From Chloroflexota bacterium (lineage in GTDB: Bacteria; Chloroflexota; Limnocylindria; P2-11E): a stretch of 11,141 nt of DNA. Positions 1 through 7,130 of this stretch are shown here, piece by piece (the first letter of the stretch is position 1; each line of letters opens with the position of its first letter). A model generated the notes under the pieces. That model saw only the letters and a program-made list of their open reading frames with translations, did not search any database and had not been told where the DNA came from. A program made the position numbers and the translations under genes. The stretch covers positions 1-11,141 of the forward strand of contig VBEU01000017.1 of assembly GCA_005883775.1 (NCBI GenBank), in the 5' to 3' direction.

Positions 1-291
1 TCAGCAGTCGTTGGGGCGATCGTGGCGGGCATCTTCGTGATCGGGCTCGGCGTCACGCTGCAGAAACCGCTGACGATGGTGCCGGAAAACTCGCTCAAGT
101 TCGGAGTCGGCGCGATGCTTTGCAGCTTTGGCGTGTTCTGGTTCGCCGAGGCGCTCGGCATGACATGGCCCGGCGACGCGCTCTCGATCCCGCTGATCGT
201 CGTCGCATTCCTCGGAGTGAGCTGGCTGGCCGTGCGGATGTTGAAGGCGCTCCTTCCGGAAGGCGCGCAGCTCGAAGCCCGAAATGTTTAA
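1..291 (+). CDS. COG4280-like integral membrane protein, 3' end only
   Basis: The frame is open from the first base and ends at TAA 289-291, so only the last 96 residues are present. The stretch PLTMVPENSLKFGVGAMLCSFGVF followed by FAEALGMTWPGD resembles, from memory, the C-terminus of predicted membrane proteins grouped as COG4280. At least two hydrophobic segments are visible, around residues 4-20 and 59-78, flanking the VPEN...WPGD region. The family has no assigned biochemical function that I can state. The stop overlaps the ATG of the next gene by 8 bases, so the two are probably co-transcribed and translationally coupled. The coding strand is clear; the family name is moderately sure. 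Confidence 0.75.
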   Translation, partial: SAVVGAIVAGIFVIGLGVTLQKPLTMVPENSLKFGVGAMLCSFGVFWFAEALGMTWPGDALSIPLIVVAFLGVSWLAVRMLKALLPEGAQLEARNV

Positions 292-517
292 GGGCGTCTG
301 GGCGGCCCTGGTCGGTCTCTTGATCGAGGATGGCCAGCTGGCCATCGGCGCGCTCGTCGCTCTTGCGGTCACCTGGCTGCTCGCCGCGGCGGGCGGAGAC
401 CAGACTCAGGAGGTCGTCGGGTGGGCCCTCCTCGTAATGGTCCTCGTGCTCGTCGTCGCGAACCTCTACCGCGCGGGCCTTGTCGCGCGCGCCCGGGTGA
501 GCTCCGCGCGGCGGTAG
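284..517 (+). CDS. small two-helix membrane protein of unknown function
   Basis: This 77-residue protein starts at an ATG lying inside the last codons of the upstream membrane gene (8-base overlap), which is the usual layout for translational coupling. Residues about 18-36 (LAIGALVALAVTWLLAAAG) and 44-60 (VGWALLVMVLVLVVANLY) are strongly hydrophobic and form two likely transmembrane helices. They are joined by a short acidic loop (GGDQTQE) and followed by a basic tail (ARARVSSARR), which would place both ends in the cytoplasm. I do not recognise a named family. The pairing with the COG4280-like gene suggests a partner subunit. The 3' end runs 52 bases into the convergent glycosylase gene. Confidence 0.65.
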   Translation: MFKGVWAALVGLLIEDGQLAIGALVALAVTWLLAAAGGDQTQEVVGWALLVMVLVLVVANLYRAGLVARARVSSARR

Positions 518-1125
518 CAGCCGCGCTCGTGGTCGTTTCGGATACCGACCGCCTGCATGAACGACTCGACGATGGTCGGCCCGACGAAACGGAACCCACG
601 CTTCTTCAGATCTTTCGATAGAGCATCTTTATCGTCGAATTCCCACACGTAACGATCGAAGGACCCAAATTCCTTCTGCAAGACGGCCAACGCCTTCGCG
701 TTCCCGATGGCCGCGTCGATCTTCGCGCGATTGCGAATGATCGCTTCGTCTTTCATCAGACGGGTTACGTCCTTCGAGGTGAAGTTGGCGACTCTCGCCG
801 GATTGAAGTTGAGGAACGCGCGTCGAAAAGCATCCCGCTTGCGAAGAACGGTTTCCCAAGAAAGACCGGCCTGCATGCCCTCGAGAATGAGAAATTCGAA
901 TAGGAGTCGATCCTCGTGCACCGGCTGACCCCACTCCGAATCGTGATAGCTCAGAAGAGGCTCGCGCGAAGCCCACGCGCAGCGGTGGCGCCGGGCCGCC
1001 GAGGGAGTGCTTCGCCGACGCGGCGCCGAAACCCTCTTTACGCGGCGGCGGACCCCCCGGCGGCGCGTAGCGACGCGCGGGGGCCCTCGGCGCCGCGCCG
1101 GCTCGGTTTCTATGGCCCACCCCAT
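466..1125 (-). CDS. tag: DNA-3-methyladenine glycosylase I (TAG type)
   Basis: This base-excision repair enzyme removes 3-methyladenine from alkylated DNA. From ATG 1125 the family core begins near residue 48. Visible features are the zinc-snap ligands C49 (RCAW), H61 (YHDSEWG), H199 (NDH) and C203, the purine-pocket Glu in LEGMQAGLSW (E82), the helix-hairpin-helix region IIRNRAKIDAAIGNA, and ALSKDLKKRGFRFVGPT. Two things are odd. Between FDRYVWEF and DALSKDLKK only three residues remain, where E. coli Tag has about 23. The first 48 residues are an Arg-rich stretch with no counterpart in the family. No ATG, GTG or TTG lies between 1125 and the conserved core, so ATG 1125 is chosen by default. 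It overlaps the end of the HAD gene by 16 bases and has no clear ribosome binding site. The function is near certain; the start is doubtful. Confidence 0.9.
   Translation of the reverse strand: MGWAIETEPARRRGPPRVATRRRGVRRRVKRVSAPRRRSTPSAARRHRCAWASREPLLSYHDSEWGQPVHEDRLLFEFLILEGMQAGLSWETVLRKRDAFRRAFLNFNPARVANFTSKDVTRLMKDEAIIRNRAKIDAAIGNAKALAVLQKEFGSFDRYVWEFDDKDALSKDLKKRGFRFVGPTIVESFMQAVGIRNDHERGCYRRAELTRARATRPAR
1054..1083. other. GC-rich hairpin at the tag 5' end
   Basis: CCCCCG (1054-1059) pairs with CGGGGG (1078-1083), and CGCG (1064-1067) pairs with CGCG (1074-1077) around a TAGCGA loop. One arm has a 4-base bulge, GCGG. The structure sits in the Arg-rich, non-conserved 5' part of the glycosylase frame, just downstream of the HAD stop codon. 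It could act in the transcript as an attenuator or processing site, or it may only reflect local GC composition. There is no U-tract, so it is not a classical terminator. Confidence 0.4.
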
Positions 1126-1850
1126 TTCTGCAGCAGGTCGGGTAACTCCGAGAGCTTTTCGATCTCAGCGGTCGGCACGGCAATCGAAGATGGAAAGCCC
1201 GACAGATTCTTTCGCCAAACAGCTCGCATCCCGGCTTCGAGCGCGCCCGAAACGTCGTCGACCATGCGATCGCCGATCATGACGCATTCGTCGGTTTCTA
1301 CATCAAGTCGACGCGCGACTTCTGCAAACACTGTGCGGTGCGGCTTGGAGTGGGGAAGGTCGGACGTGTAGACGATCACGTCGAGCAGCGATGCGAGGCC
1401 GTGGGCGGCGAGGTCGGCGTTATGCCAGTCGGCGGCCCACCACGTGTTCGAGAGAAGACCGAGTCGGTACCCTCGCTCTCGCAGCAGCTTCAGGACGGTC
1501 ACGGCTTCGGGGTCGACGGTCGACCAGCCGGCGATTGCCTTGGCGTAACCGTCCATCGCACCGAGTAGCTCGGCGCCGCTCACCGGCATACCCAGCCGGT
1601 CGAACCCTTCGCGCACGAGCCCGGTCGGCGGTCCGCTCCAATGTTCGGTGTCGACCCGGCGCCAGTGGTCGCGCTCGGCGTCGCGCATCGCGTTCACGTA
1701 TGCGTCGCGGGAGGGCCACTTCCGATCTGAAAACTGCGTGACGAGGTGGTCGTACGACGCCGCCCATTTCCCGTCGGCCCCGGTCTCCCAATCGGACCAG
1801 TGCACGAGCGTCCCACCGAGGTCGAAAATCACCGCGCGCGGGCTCGTCAC
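1110..1850 (-). CDS. HAD-superfamily hydrolase
   Basis: This is a 246-residue haloacid dehalogenase-type hydrolase with a helical cap (subclass I layout). Motif I is FDLGGTLV with nucleophile D10, motif II is LLSNT (S134), motif III is the lysine in HSKPH (K169), and motif IV is GDRMVDDVSGA (D194, D198, D199). The position two residues after the nucleophile is Gly (G12) instead of the general acid/base Asp of classical phosphatases. That variant is seen in many HAD proteins, so the substrate cannot be named. The start is GTG 1850, preceded by TACAGT seven bases upstream, consistent with a leaderless message. It reads into the glycosylase gene with a 16-base overlap and diverges from the protease remnant, 53 bases away. 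Confidence 0.88.
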   Translation of the reverse strand: MTSPRAVIFDLGGTLVHWSDWETGADGKWAASYDHLVTQFSDRKWPSRDAYVNAMRDAERDHWRRVDTEHWSGPPTGLVREGFDRLGMPVSGAELLGAMDGYAKAIAGWSTVDPEAVTVLKLLRERGYRLGLLSNTWWAADWHNADLAAHGLASLLDVIVYTSDLPHSKPHRTVFAEVARRLDVETDECVMIGDRMVDDVSGALEAGMRAVWRKNLSGFPSSIAVPTAEIEKLSELPDLLQKWGGP

Positions 1851-1857
1851 GTTCGAA

Positions 1858-1863
1858 ACTGTA
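1858..1863 (-). promoter_or_regulatory. candidate -10 element of the HAD gene (leaderless)
   Basis: On the minus strand the hexamer TACAGT ends 7 bases before the GTG start at 1850, which would put transcription initiation at or one base before the start codon. No convincing -35 box or Shine-Dalgarno sequence is seen. Confidence 0.4.
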
Positions 1864-1903
1864 CGAAACGACGCATGGCGGGCGAAGCGAGCATGCTGCG
1901 GCG

Positions 1904-2649
1904 GTGTTCGACCTCTCGTGGCTCTTCTGGCTGTTCATCCTTGCTCAGTTCTTCATCCCTCTCTACCAGAAGCAGATGCTCGAGCTTCGCCGGAACAGGG
2001 CTTTCCATGGCTTCGAGCAGCGGCGCAAGACCCGGCTCATCACGATGATCCACCGACAGGAGACGATGAGCTTCCTGGGATTTCCGATCGCTCGCTACAT
2101 CGACATCGAGGATTCGGAACAAGTCCTGCGCGCCGTCCGGCTCACGCCGCCGGACATGCCGATCGACTTTCTTCTCCACACTCCGGGCGGTCTGGTCTGA
2201 TGGACCCGAACGCTGTTCTCGGCCCTGTGGATCCCCAGCTCGGCAATCAGCAGGCCGCGTATCCCGCCGCCTCGATCATTCGCGCGCTCGCCCAACCGAA
2301 CCCGAATCGCGACGACCAGACGCTCATCCTCGGAGATGTCGCCGAGAAGGCCCTGCGCCAGGTAAGAGCCACGGTCAAGCGGCTACTGCTCGAGCATTAC
2401 TCCGAGGCGGACGCGGAGCGCATCGCGAACAAGCTCAGCTCGGGCGAGTGGACACACGACTACGCGCTCGACGTCGCCGGACTGCGCGAGCTCGGCATCA
2501 ATGTGACCGAGGATATGCCGCGTGAGGTCTACGACCTCATGGATCTCTTCCCGCAGACGAGCCAACGCCGACCGAGCGTCGAGTTCATCCCACTTCCGTA
2601 CACGTCGCCGCCGCCGGCCGTGCGCCCGCGCGGTGATCGTTCGAGCTAG
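1904..2649 (+). pseudogene. membrane Clp-fold serine protease (SDH family), internally deleted and frameshifted
   Basis: The first part (GTG 1904 to TGA 2198-2200, 98 aa) has an N-terminal transmembrane helix (residues 4-20), then RLITMIHRQETMSFLGFP, RYIDIEDSEQVLRAVR and PIDFLLHTPGG. The second part, in another frame (ATG 2200 to TAG 2649, 149 aa), begins MDPNAVLGPVDPQLG and continues with DDQTLILGDVAEKALRQVR and EWTHDY. In intact relatives of this SppA/ClpP-like membrane protease family these blocks are joined by about 40 residues that include the nucleophile in a YAMSGGT-like motif. Here that stretch is missing. The frame change requires a deletion of 3n+1 bases, near 118. The two halves meet as TGATG, so the second could be made by reinitiation, but without the catalytic serine it cannot be a normal protease. 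An assembly error is the alternative. Confidence 0.85.
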
Positions 2650-4628
2650 CCGGGCATCGCCTTTCGAACCCGCTCGCGGGTGAGCGGCACCGATCGAAGG
2701 CGCGCGCCGCTCGCCGCAAAGACCGCGTTGGCGATGGCGGCGGCCGTGGGCACGGCGCCGGGCTCGCCGACGCCGGTCGGTGGCGCGCTCTCGTCGCCCT
2801 CGACGAGCACCTCGATCGATTCCGGCGCGTCGCGGAACGTCGCGATCGGATAGGTGTCCCAACCCGTGTTCATTACGCGGCCGTCGCGATGCACGAGTTC
2901 CTCCTTCAGGGCCCACGACGCCGACTGCTGGATGCCGCCCTCGATCTGATTGCGTACCCCCTCGGGATTCACGGTCTGCCCCGGATCGACGACGCACCAG
3001 ACCTTCACGAGGCGCACCGCTCCGGAGAGCGATACCTCTACCTCCGCGACCTGCGCGACGTACGTGTCGTGGTAAACGGTGCATGCGATGCCCCGACCGC
3101 GCCGGCTGCCAGGACGTTCCTTCCAGCCGCTCCGCTCGGCCACGCGCTCGACGACCCGTCGGAAACGCTCGTCCGCGATGTGCCGCAGCCGGAAGGCGAG
3201 CGGGTCCTGCTCTGAGAGCACCGCGAGCTCATCCATGAACGATTCGATGGCGAAGACGTTCTCGGCGGCCGCGAGCGAGCGGAAGTTCGCGGTACGAAGC
3301 CGGGTCGGCTCGATGTGCAGGATCACTCTCACCGGGAAGCCGGCGTACGGGGGGAGAGCGTTGCGCCCTGAGGTCACACCGAGCACCTCTGGATCGAGGC
3401 CCGCTGCCGTATGCACGTTGGTGTGCTCGTCGTAGCGCCACGCGACAATGCGGCCGTCCGCACCAAGGCCCGCGGCGACCTCGAGCACCGCTTCCGGCCG
3501 CGACGGCGACCACGCGAACTCCTCCTCGCGCGTCCACTGCAGGAGCACCGGGCGGCCCGCGCCCTTCGACAGGATCGCCGCTTCGATCGCGGCATCGGCG
3601 TGGCTGTTCCGGCCGTAGGTTCCGCTCGTGATCTGCGGAAGCACGCGGACCTTCTTCTCGGGTAGACCCACGGTCTTCGCGATCTGCTCCCGGACGCCGA
3701 AGGGACGGTGCGTGCCGACATACATCGTGGCGCCGTCGGAGCGGACGTCCGCGACCGCGGCGCTCGGTCCGATCGGCGCGTTGGCTATTGGCGGGAGCAC
3801 GTAGGTCTGCGTGAGACGCATTGCGGCGCCGCGAAGCCCCGCGTCGACCTCAGGGTCGGACCGCATGGTCACCTCCGCGGTCGGCCCTTCGACCGGCAGA
3901 GCGTGCCAGTCCGCCTCGACCGCGGCCGCCGCGGCGCGAGCCTGCTCGTCGCGCTCCGCAACGACGCCGACGACGTCACCCTGACGCACGACCGCGATCA
4001 CCCCTGGCATCTTCCGCGCGGCCGCGTCATCCACCGAGCGAAGCTTCGCGCCGCGAGCGGGTGGCCGCACCATCGCGCCGCGCGCCATGCCCGGGAGACG
4101 TACATCTGCCACGAACGTGGCTCGCCCGGTCACGATGTCGCGCGCCTCAAGGTGTGGCGTCGGCTTTCCCGAGTACGTCCGGCGTGTTTCCGGCATCAGG
4201 GCGACGCGGTCCGGAACGACGCCCGCGAGGGGCTCGGAATCGAGCAGCTCGCCGTATGACACGCTCTTGCCGCCTCCCACCACCGCGCCCGCCGCGGTGT
4301 CGAGCTTGTCCTCCGATAGGCCGAGCTTCGCGCTCGCCCGATCGATGAGCTGACGCCGCGCGAACGCAGCCGCCTTCCGGAGGAGCGGCGCCTCCTGGGC
4401 GACCGAGTGGCTGCCGAAGGTACCGAAGTCGAAGGGCACCTGGTCGGTGTCTCCGAGCACCACCTGCACGCGCTCGATCGGCACGTCGAGCTCGTCGGCG
4501 ACGATCTGCGCGAACGCCGTGCGGAGGCCCTGGCCGAAGTCGATCTTTCCCGAGAGCGCGGTGACGGTTCCGTCGCGTTCGAGGCGGATCCGCTGCTCGA
4601 GCCGTTCGGGATCGCGACGGTCCCACAT
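2646..4628 (-). CDS. molybdopterin-binding subunit of a xanthine dehydrogenase-family hydroxylase (IorB/CoxL-like)
   Basis: This 660-residue protein is the large subunit of a molybdenum hydroxylase, which hydroxylates carbon next to nitrogen in heteroaromatic rings or oxidises aldehydes. Domains in order: a Moco-binding-type segment (RLERDGTVTALSGKIDFGQG...VLGDTDQVPFDFGTFGSHS, about 15-75), the alpha/beta hammerhead (VTGRATFVADVRLPG onward, about 165-255), and the second Moco-binding region. Near the C-terminus is PTGVGEPGAVPTAAAIANA, whose Glu (about E622) matches the catalytic base of the family. ATG 4628 is chosen because it overlaps the iorA-type stop as TGATG. The frame is open further upstream, but that part lies inside the small-subunit gene. 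No FAD subunit is present, as in isoquinoline 1-oxidoreductase-type enzymes that pass electrons to external acceptors. No twin-arginine signal is visible, so it is probably cytoplasmic. Confidence 0.9.
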   Translation of the reverse strand: MWDRRDPERLEQRIRLERDGTVTALSGKIDFGQGLRTAFAQIVADELDVPIERVQVVLGDTDQVPFDFGTFGSHSVAQEAPLLRKAAAFARRQLIDRASAKLGLSEDKLDTAAGAVVGGGKSVSYGELLDSEPLAGVVPDRVALMPETRRTYSGKPTPHLEARDIVTGRATFVADVRLPGMARGAMVRPPARGAKLRSVDDAAARKMPGVIAVVRQGDVVGVVAERDEQARAAAAAVEADWHALPVEGPTAEVTMRSDPEVDAGLRGAAMRLTQTYVLPPIANAPIGPSAAVADVRSDGATMYVGTHRPFGVREQIAKTVGLPEKKVRVLPQITSGTYGRNSHADAAIEAAILSKGAGRPVLLQWTREEEFAWSPSRPEAVLEVAAGLGADGRIVAWRYDEHTNVHTAAGLDPEVLGVTSGRNALPPYAGFPVRVILHIEPTRLRTANFRSLAAAENVFAIESFMDELAVLSEQDPLAFRLRHIADERFRRVVERVAERSGWKERPGSRRGRGIACTVYHDTYVAQVAEVEVSLSGAVRLVKVWCVVDPGQTVNPEGVRNQIEGGIQQSASWALKEELVHRDGRVMNTGWDTYPIATFRDAPESIEVLVEGDESAPPTGVGEPGAVPTAAAIANAVFAASGARLRSVPLTRERVRKAMPG

Positions 4629-5086
4629 CAGGACGACCCCGCTACTCGTCCGATCGCGCGGATCGCGCGACCGTACACGCCGCACCGGCAGAGGTTGCCG
4701 GCGAGCGCGTCCCGGATCGAGGTCTCGTCGGGCTCGGGATCGTGCGCGAGCAACGCGACGGCGGAGATGACCATTCCGCTCGTGCAGTACCCGCACTGAA
4801 GCGCGTCTCCGTCGACGAACGCCTGCTGCACCGGATGCAGCTTCGCGCCATCGGCGAGGCCCTCGACCGTCGTGATCGCCATACGCGCGGCTTGATCGGC
4901 CGTCAGCAGGCACGACGCGACGGCCCGATCGTCGGCGAGCACGTAGCACGCGCCGCACTGGCCGCGGCCACAACCGTAGCGCGTGCCGGTGAGGCCGAGG
5001 TCGTCGCGCAAGACGGAAAGGAGGGACGTGTTCGGTGGGACGTCGACGTCCCGGCGCTCGCCGTTCACCGTCAGCGCGAGCTTCAA
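4628..5086 (-). CDS. [2Fe-2S] small subunit of the molybdenum hydroxylase (IorA/CoxS-like)
   Basis: This 152-residue electron-transfer subunit carries two [2Fe-2S] clusters. The N-terminal plant-ferredoxin-like domain has C39, C44, C47 and C59 (YGCGRGQCGAC and SC). The C-terminal helical domain has C98, C101, C133 and C135 (LQCGYCTSGM and NLCRCG). All eight ligands are intact and the length is normal for the family. The start is TTG 5086, overlapping the hutH stop as TTGA; GGAG lies five bases before it, a plausible ribosome binding site. The stop TGA shares one base with the ATG of the large subunit. Co-translation with the Moco subunit and with histidine ammonia-lyase is strongly implied. 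Confidence 0.93.
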   Translation of the reverse strand: MKLALTVNGERRDVDVPPNTSLLSVLRDDLGLTGTRYGCGRGQCGACYVLADDRAVASCLLTADQAARMAITTVEGLADGAKLHPVQQAFVDGDALQCGYCTSGMVISAVALLAHDPEPDETSIRDALAGNLCRCGVYGRAIRAIGRVAGSS

Positions 5087-6612
5087 GAAAGCTCCGGGAG
5101 TCGCACGCGTACGGCGGCGATCAGCACTTCGCGCGCGATCGTATCGGCGATCGCTGCGATGTCTCCGGAGAGGGCGCGGTCATCGTCCAGGCGTGCCGAA
5201 CGCTCCCGAACGACGCGGCGAGCCTCCTCGACGCCCGGCCCCGTCGTGGTCTCGAGGAGGTCCAGTCCCTGCGCGGCGCAGAGCGCTTCGATTGCGAGGA
5301 CCTCACGCGTGTTGCGCACGACATCGGCGAGCTTGTGGGCGGCGTGTACGCCCATGCTGACGTGATCCTCCATGCCCGCCGACGTGGGCACCGACTCGAC
5401 CGACGCCGGAAAGGAACGGAGCCGGTTCTCGGTGACCAGGGCCGCCGACGTGTACTGCGCCACCATGAAACCGGAGTTCGTTCCGGGATTCCGCGTCAGG
5501 AACGGCGGAAGACCGCTCGTGTGCCCGTTGGTCATTCGATCGACGCGCGCCTCGCTGATGTCCGCGAGCTCGGCGACGGCGATCGTCGCCAGGTCCAGCG
5601 CGATCGCGACGGGCTGTCCGTGGAAATTCCCGCCGCTCACCACGCGGTGATCTTCGGCGAACACGATCGGATTGTCGGTCACGGAGTTGATCTCTATCTC
5701 GAGGACCCGCCGGGTGTACGCGAGCGCGTCGCGGGACGCGCCGTGCACCTGCGGCATGCAACGGATCGAATAGGGATCCTGCACCCGCGGATCGCCAACG
5801 CGGTGCGATGCGACGTTCGGGCTTCCCGCCATGAGCGACCGCAGGTTCGCGGCGACGGTCCGCTGACCGGGATGCGGCCTGGTCGCGTGCAGCTCCTGGT
5901 CCCACGCGCGGTCGGTCGCACGCAGCGCCTCGGCGGACATCGCGCCGACGACATCCGCCGTCGTCGCGAGGACCTCGGCATCGTGGAGCGCAAGGCACCC
6001 GATGGCGGTCATGACCTGGGTCCCGTTGATCAGTGAGACTCCTTCCTTCGGACCGAGCTCGACCGGTTTGAGGCCCGCCGACTTCAGGGCATCGCCCCCC
6101 GGGCTCCGTTTGCCTTGATCGATCGCTTCGCCTTCGCCGATCAGGACGAGCGCGGCGTGCGCGAGCGGCGCGAGATCCCCCGACGCACCGACGCTGCCAT
6201 GCCGGGGGATCGCCGGGTGGACGCGCCGATTGACCATGTCGCAGAGGAGATCGATGATCTCGGGCCGCACACCCGATCTGCCGGCTGCGAGCGTGTTGGC
6301 TCGGAGCACCAGTATCGCCCTCACGACATCCTCTGGAAGGGGCGGCCCGACACCGACCGCATGGCTCCGCACAAGATTTCGCTGGAGCGAGCGAAGCTCG
6401 TCGTGAGGGACGCGCACAGTCGAGAGATCACCGAAACCGGTGTTGATACCGTAGACCGGGTCGTCGGCTCGAGCGATCTCGGCGACGACCTTCGCCGCCT
6501 GTTCGACCTGACGCTCCGCGGCTCGGTCGAGTCCGACCGCGACGTCGCGGCGCGCAACGGCGACCACGTCTGCGATGGTGAGATCGTGGCCCGTGAGTCT
6601 GAGGGTGGCTAT
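5083..6612 (-). CDS. hutH: histidine ammonia-lyase (histidase)
   Basis: The enzyme eliminates ammonia from L-histidine to give trans-urocanate. Counting from the ATA at 6612, the protein is 509 aa. The MIO-forming Ala-Ser-Gly is at 143-145 (GSVGASGDLAPLAH), Tyr is at 54 (VYGINTGFG) and His at 84 (RSHAVGVG), which match the Pseudomonas putida enzyme to within one residue. SVTDNPIVF, GGNFHGQPVA and SAGMEDHVSMG are also present. The Glu in the last motif and the His-Ala pair favour histidase over tyrosine or phenylalanine lyase. The start is unusual: no ATG, GTG or TTG is near the expected N-terminus, and ATA 6612 overlaps the upstream TAG as ATAG. The nearest standard start is ATG 6675, giving 530 aa and a 67-base overlap. 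The stop overlaps the next gene. No urocanase or other hut gene is in the window. Confidence 0.93.
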   Translation of the reverse strand: MATLRLTGHDLTIADVVAVARRDVAVGLDRAAERQVEQAAKVVAEIARADDPVYGINTGFGDLSTVRVPHDELRSLQRNLVRSHAVGVGPPLPEDVVRAILVLRANTLAAGRSGVRPEIIDLLCDMVNRRVHPAIPRHGSVGASGDLAPLAHAALVLIGEGEAIDQGKRSPGGDALKSAGLKPVELGPKEGVSLINGTQVMTAIGCLALHDAEVLATTADVVGAMSAEALRATDRAWDQELHATRPHPGQRTVAANLRSLMAGSPNVASHRVGDPRVQDPYSIRCMPQVHGASRDALAYTRRVLEIEINSVTDNPIVFAEDHRVVSGGNFHGQPVAIALDLATIAVAELADISEARVDRMTNGHTSGLPPFLTRNPGTNSGFMVAQYTSAALVTENRLRSFPASVESVPTSAGMEDHVSMGVHAAHKLADVVRNTREVLAIEALCAAQGLDLLETTTGPGVEEARRVVRERSARLDDDRALSGDIAAIADTIAREVLIAAVRVRLPELS

Positions 6613-7124
6613 TTCAGATTCTCGCGGTACCAGGCCCCGAGCTCGGTGTAATGCTCGGCCGCGCGGACGGTCCATCGCGCGTCCTCGGGTCTTGCTTCGC
6701 GTACGACTCTCGCCGGCACTCCCAGCACCAGAGACCGCGCAGGCGGGGAGAACTTCTCCGGCAGGACCGCGCCCGCGCCGACGATCGTCTCCTCTCCGAT
6801 GACGTTGCCTCCCACGAGGACGGCCGCCTGTCCGATGAGGACGTTGCGCGCGATCACGCTCGAATGCACCAGCGCGTTGTGTCCGATGGTCACGTCCGGC
6901 CCAACGAGCGTGGGCTCGCCTTCGTCGGTATGGATCGTGGAGTTGTCCTGCACGTTGGAACGCGCGCCGATGACGATGCGGTCCATGTCGCCGCGTAGCA
7001 CCGTCCCGAACCATACGGATGCCCCGCTTTCCACCGTAACGTCGCCGATCAGCACGGCGGTCGGCGCGATGAAAGCGTCCGGCGCGACCTTCGGCATTTT
7101 CCCCCGGTAGCCGTAGAGCGGCAC
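6609..7124 (-). CDS. gamma-carbonic-anhydrase-like hexapeptide-repeat protein
   Basis: This 171-residue left-handed beta-helix protein is built from hexapeptide repeats (FIAPTAVLIGDVTVESGASVWFG, VTIGHNALVHSSVIARNVLIG, GGNVIGEETIVGAGAVLPE) and ends in a helical tail (RWTVRAAEHYTELGAWYRENL). The three candidate metal-binding histidines of the gamma-CA family are present: H65 (STIHT), H82 and H87 (GHNALVH). Relatives include true gamma carbonic anhydrases, but also proteins such as PaaY, a thioesterase, so the reaction is not fixed by homology. The start is GTG 7124, with the alternative ATG ten codons in; GTG keeps the conserved PLYGYRGKMPKVAP stretch. It is the first gene of a four-gene operon with hutH and the molybdenum hydroxylase, and its TAG stop overlaps the hutH start region. 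Confidence 0.9.
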   Translation of the reverse strand: MPLYGYRGKMPKVAPDAFIAPTAVLIGDVTVESGASVWFGTVLRGDMDRIVIGARSNVQDNSTIHTDEGEPTLVGPDVTIGHNALVHSSVIARNVLIGQAAVLVGGNVIGEETIVGAGAVLPEKFSPPARSLVLGVPARVVREARPEDARWTVRAAEHYTELGAWYRENLK

Positions 7125-7130
7125 GTCAGG

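Noticed and set aside
1648..2199. Upstream part of a 333-codon plus-strand frame ending at 2649
   Set aside because: It is antisense to the HAD gene and shares no features with the protease family; only the part from 2200 on is family-like.
4629..4973. Upstream extension of the Mo-cofactor subunit
   Set aside because: It overlaps the conserved [2Fe-2S] subunit gene out of frame; the TGATG junction marks the real start.
2646..5086. Carbon monoxide dehydrogenase (CoxLS)
   Set aside because: No FAD subunit is present, and the large subunit has the rearranged IorB-like domain order, with no CO dehydrogenase active-site loop recognised.
5035..6036. Plus-strand frame of 333 codons opposite hutH
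   Set aside because: Antisense to strongly conserved histidase sequence; Arg/Gly/Asp-rich composition typical of high-GC shadow frames.
5083..6612. Tyrosine or phenylalanine ammonia-lyase instead of histidase
   Set aside because: His-Ala after the Ser (SHAVG) and the Glu in GMEDHVSMG match histidase; the neighbouring DAHP synthase alone is not enough to argue for an aromatic lyase.
6676..7014. Long in-frame extension upstream of hutH on the minus strand
   Set aside because: It lies inside the well-supported gamma-CA gene in another frame and is low-complexity Arg-rich sequence unlike histidase.
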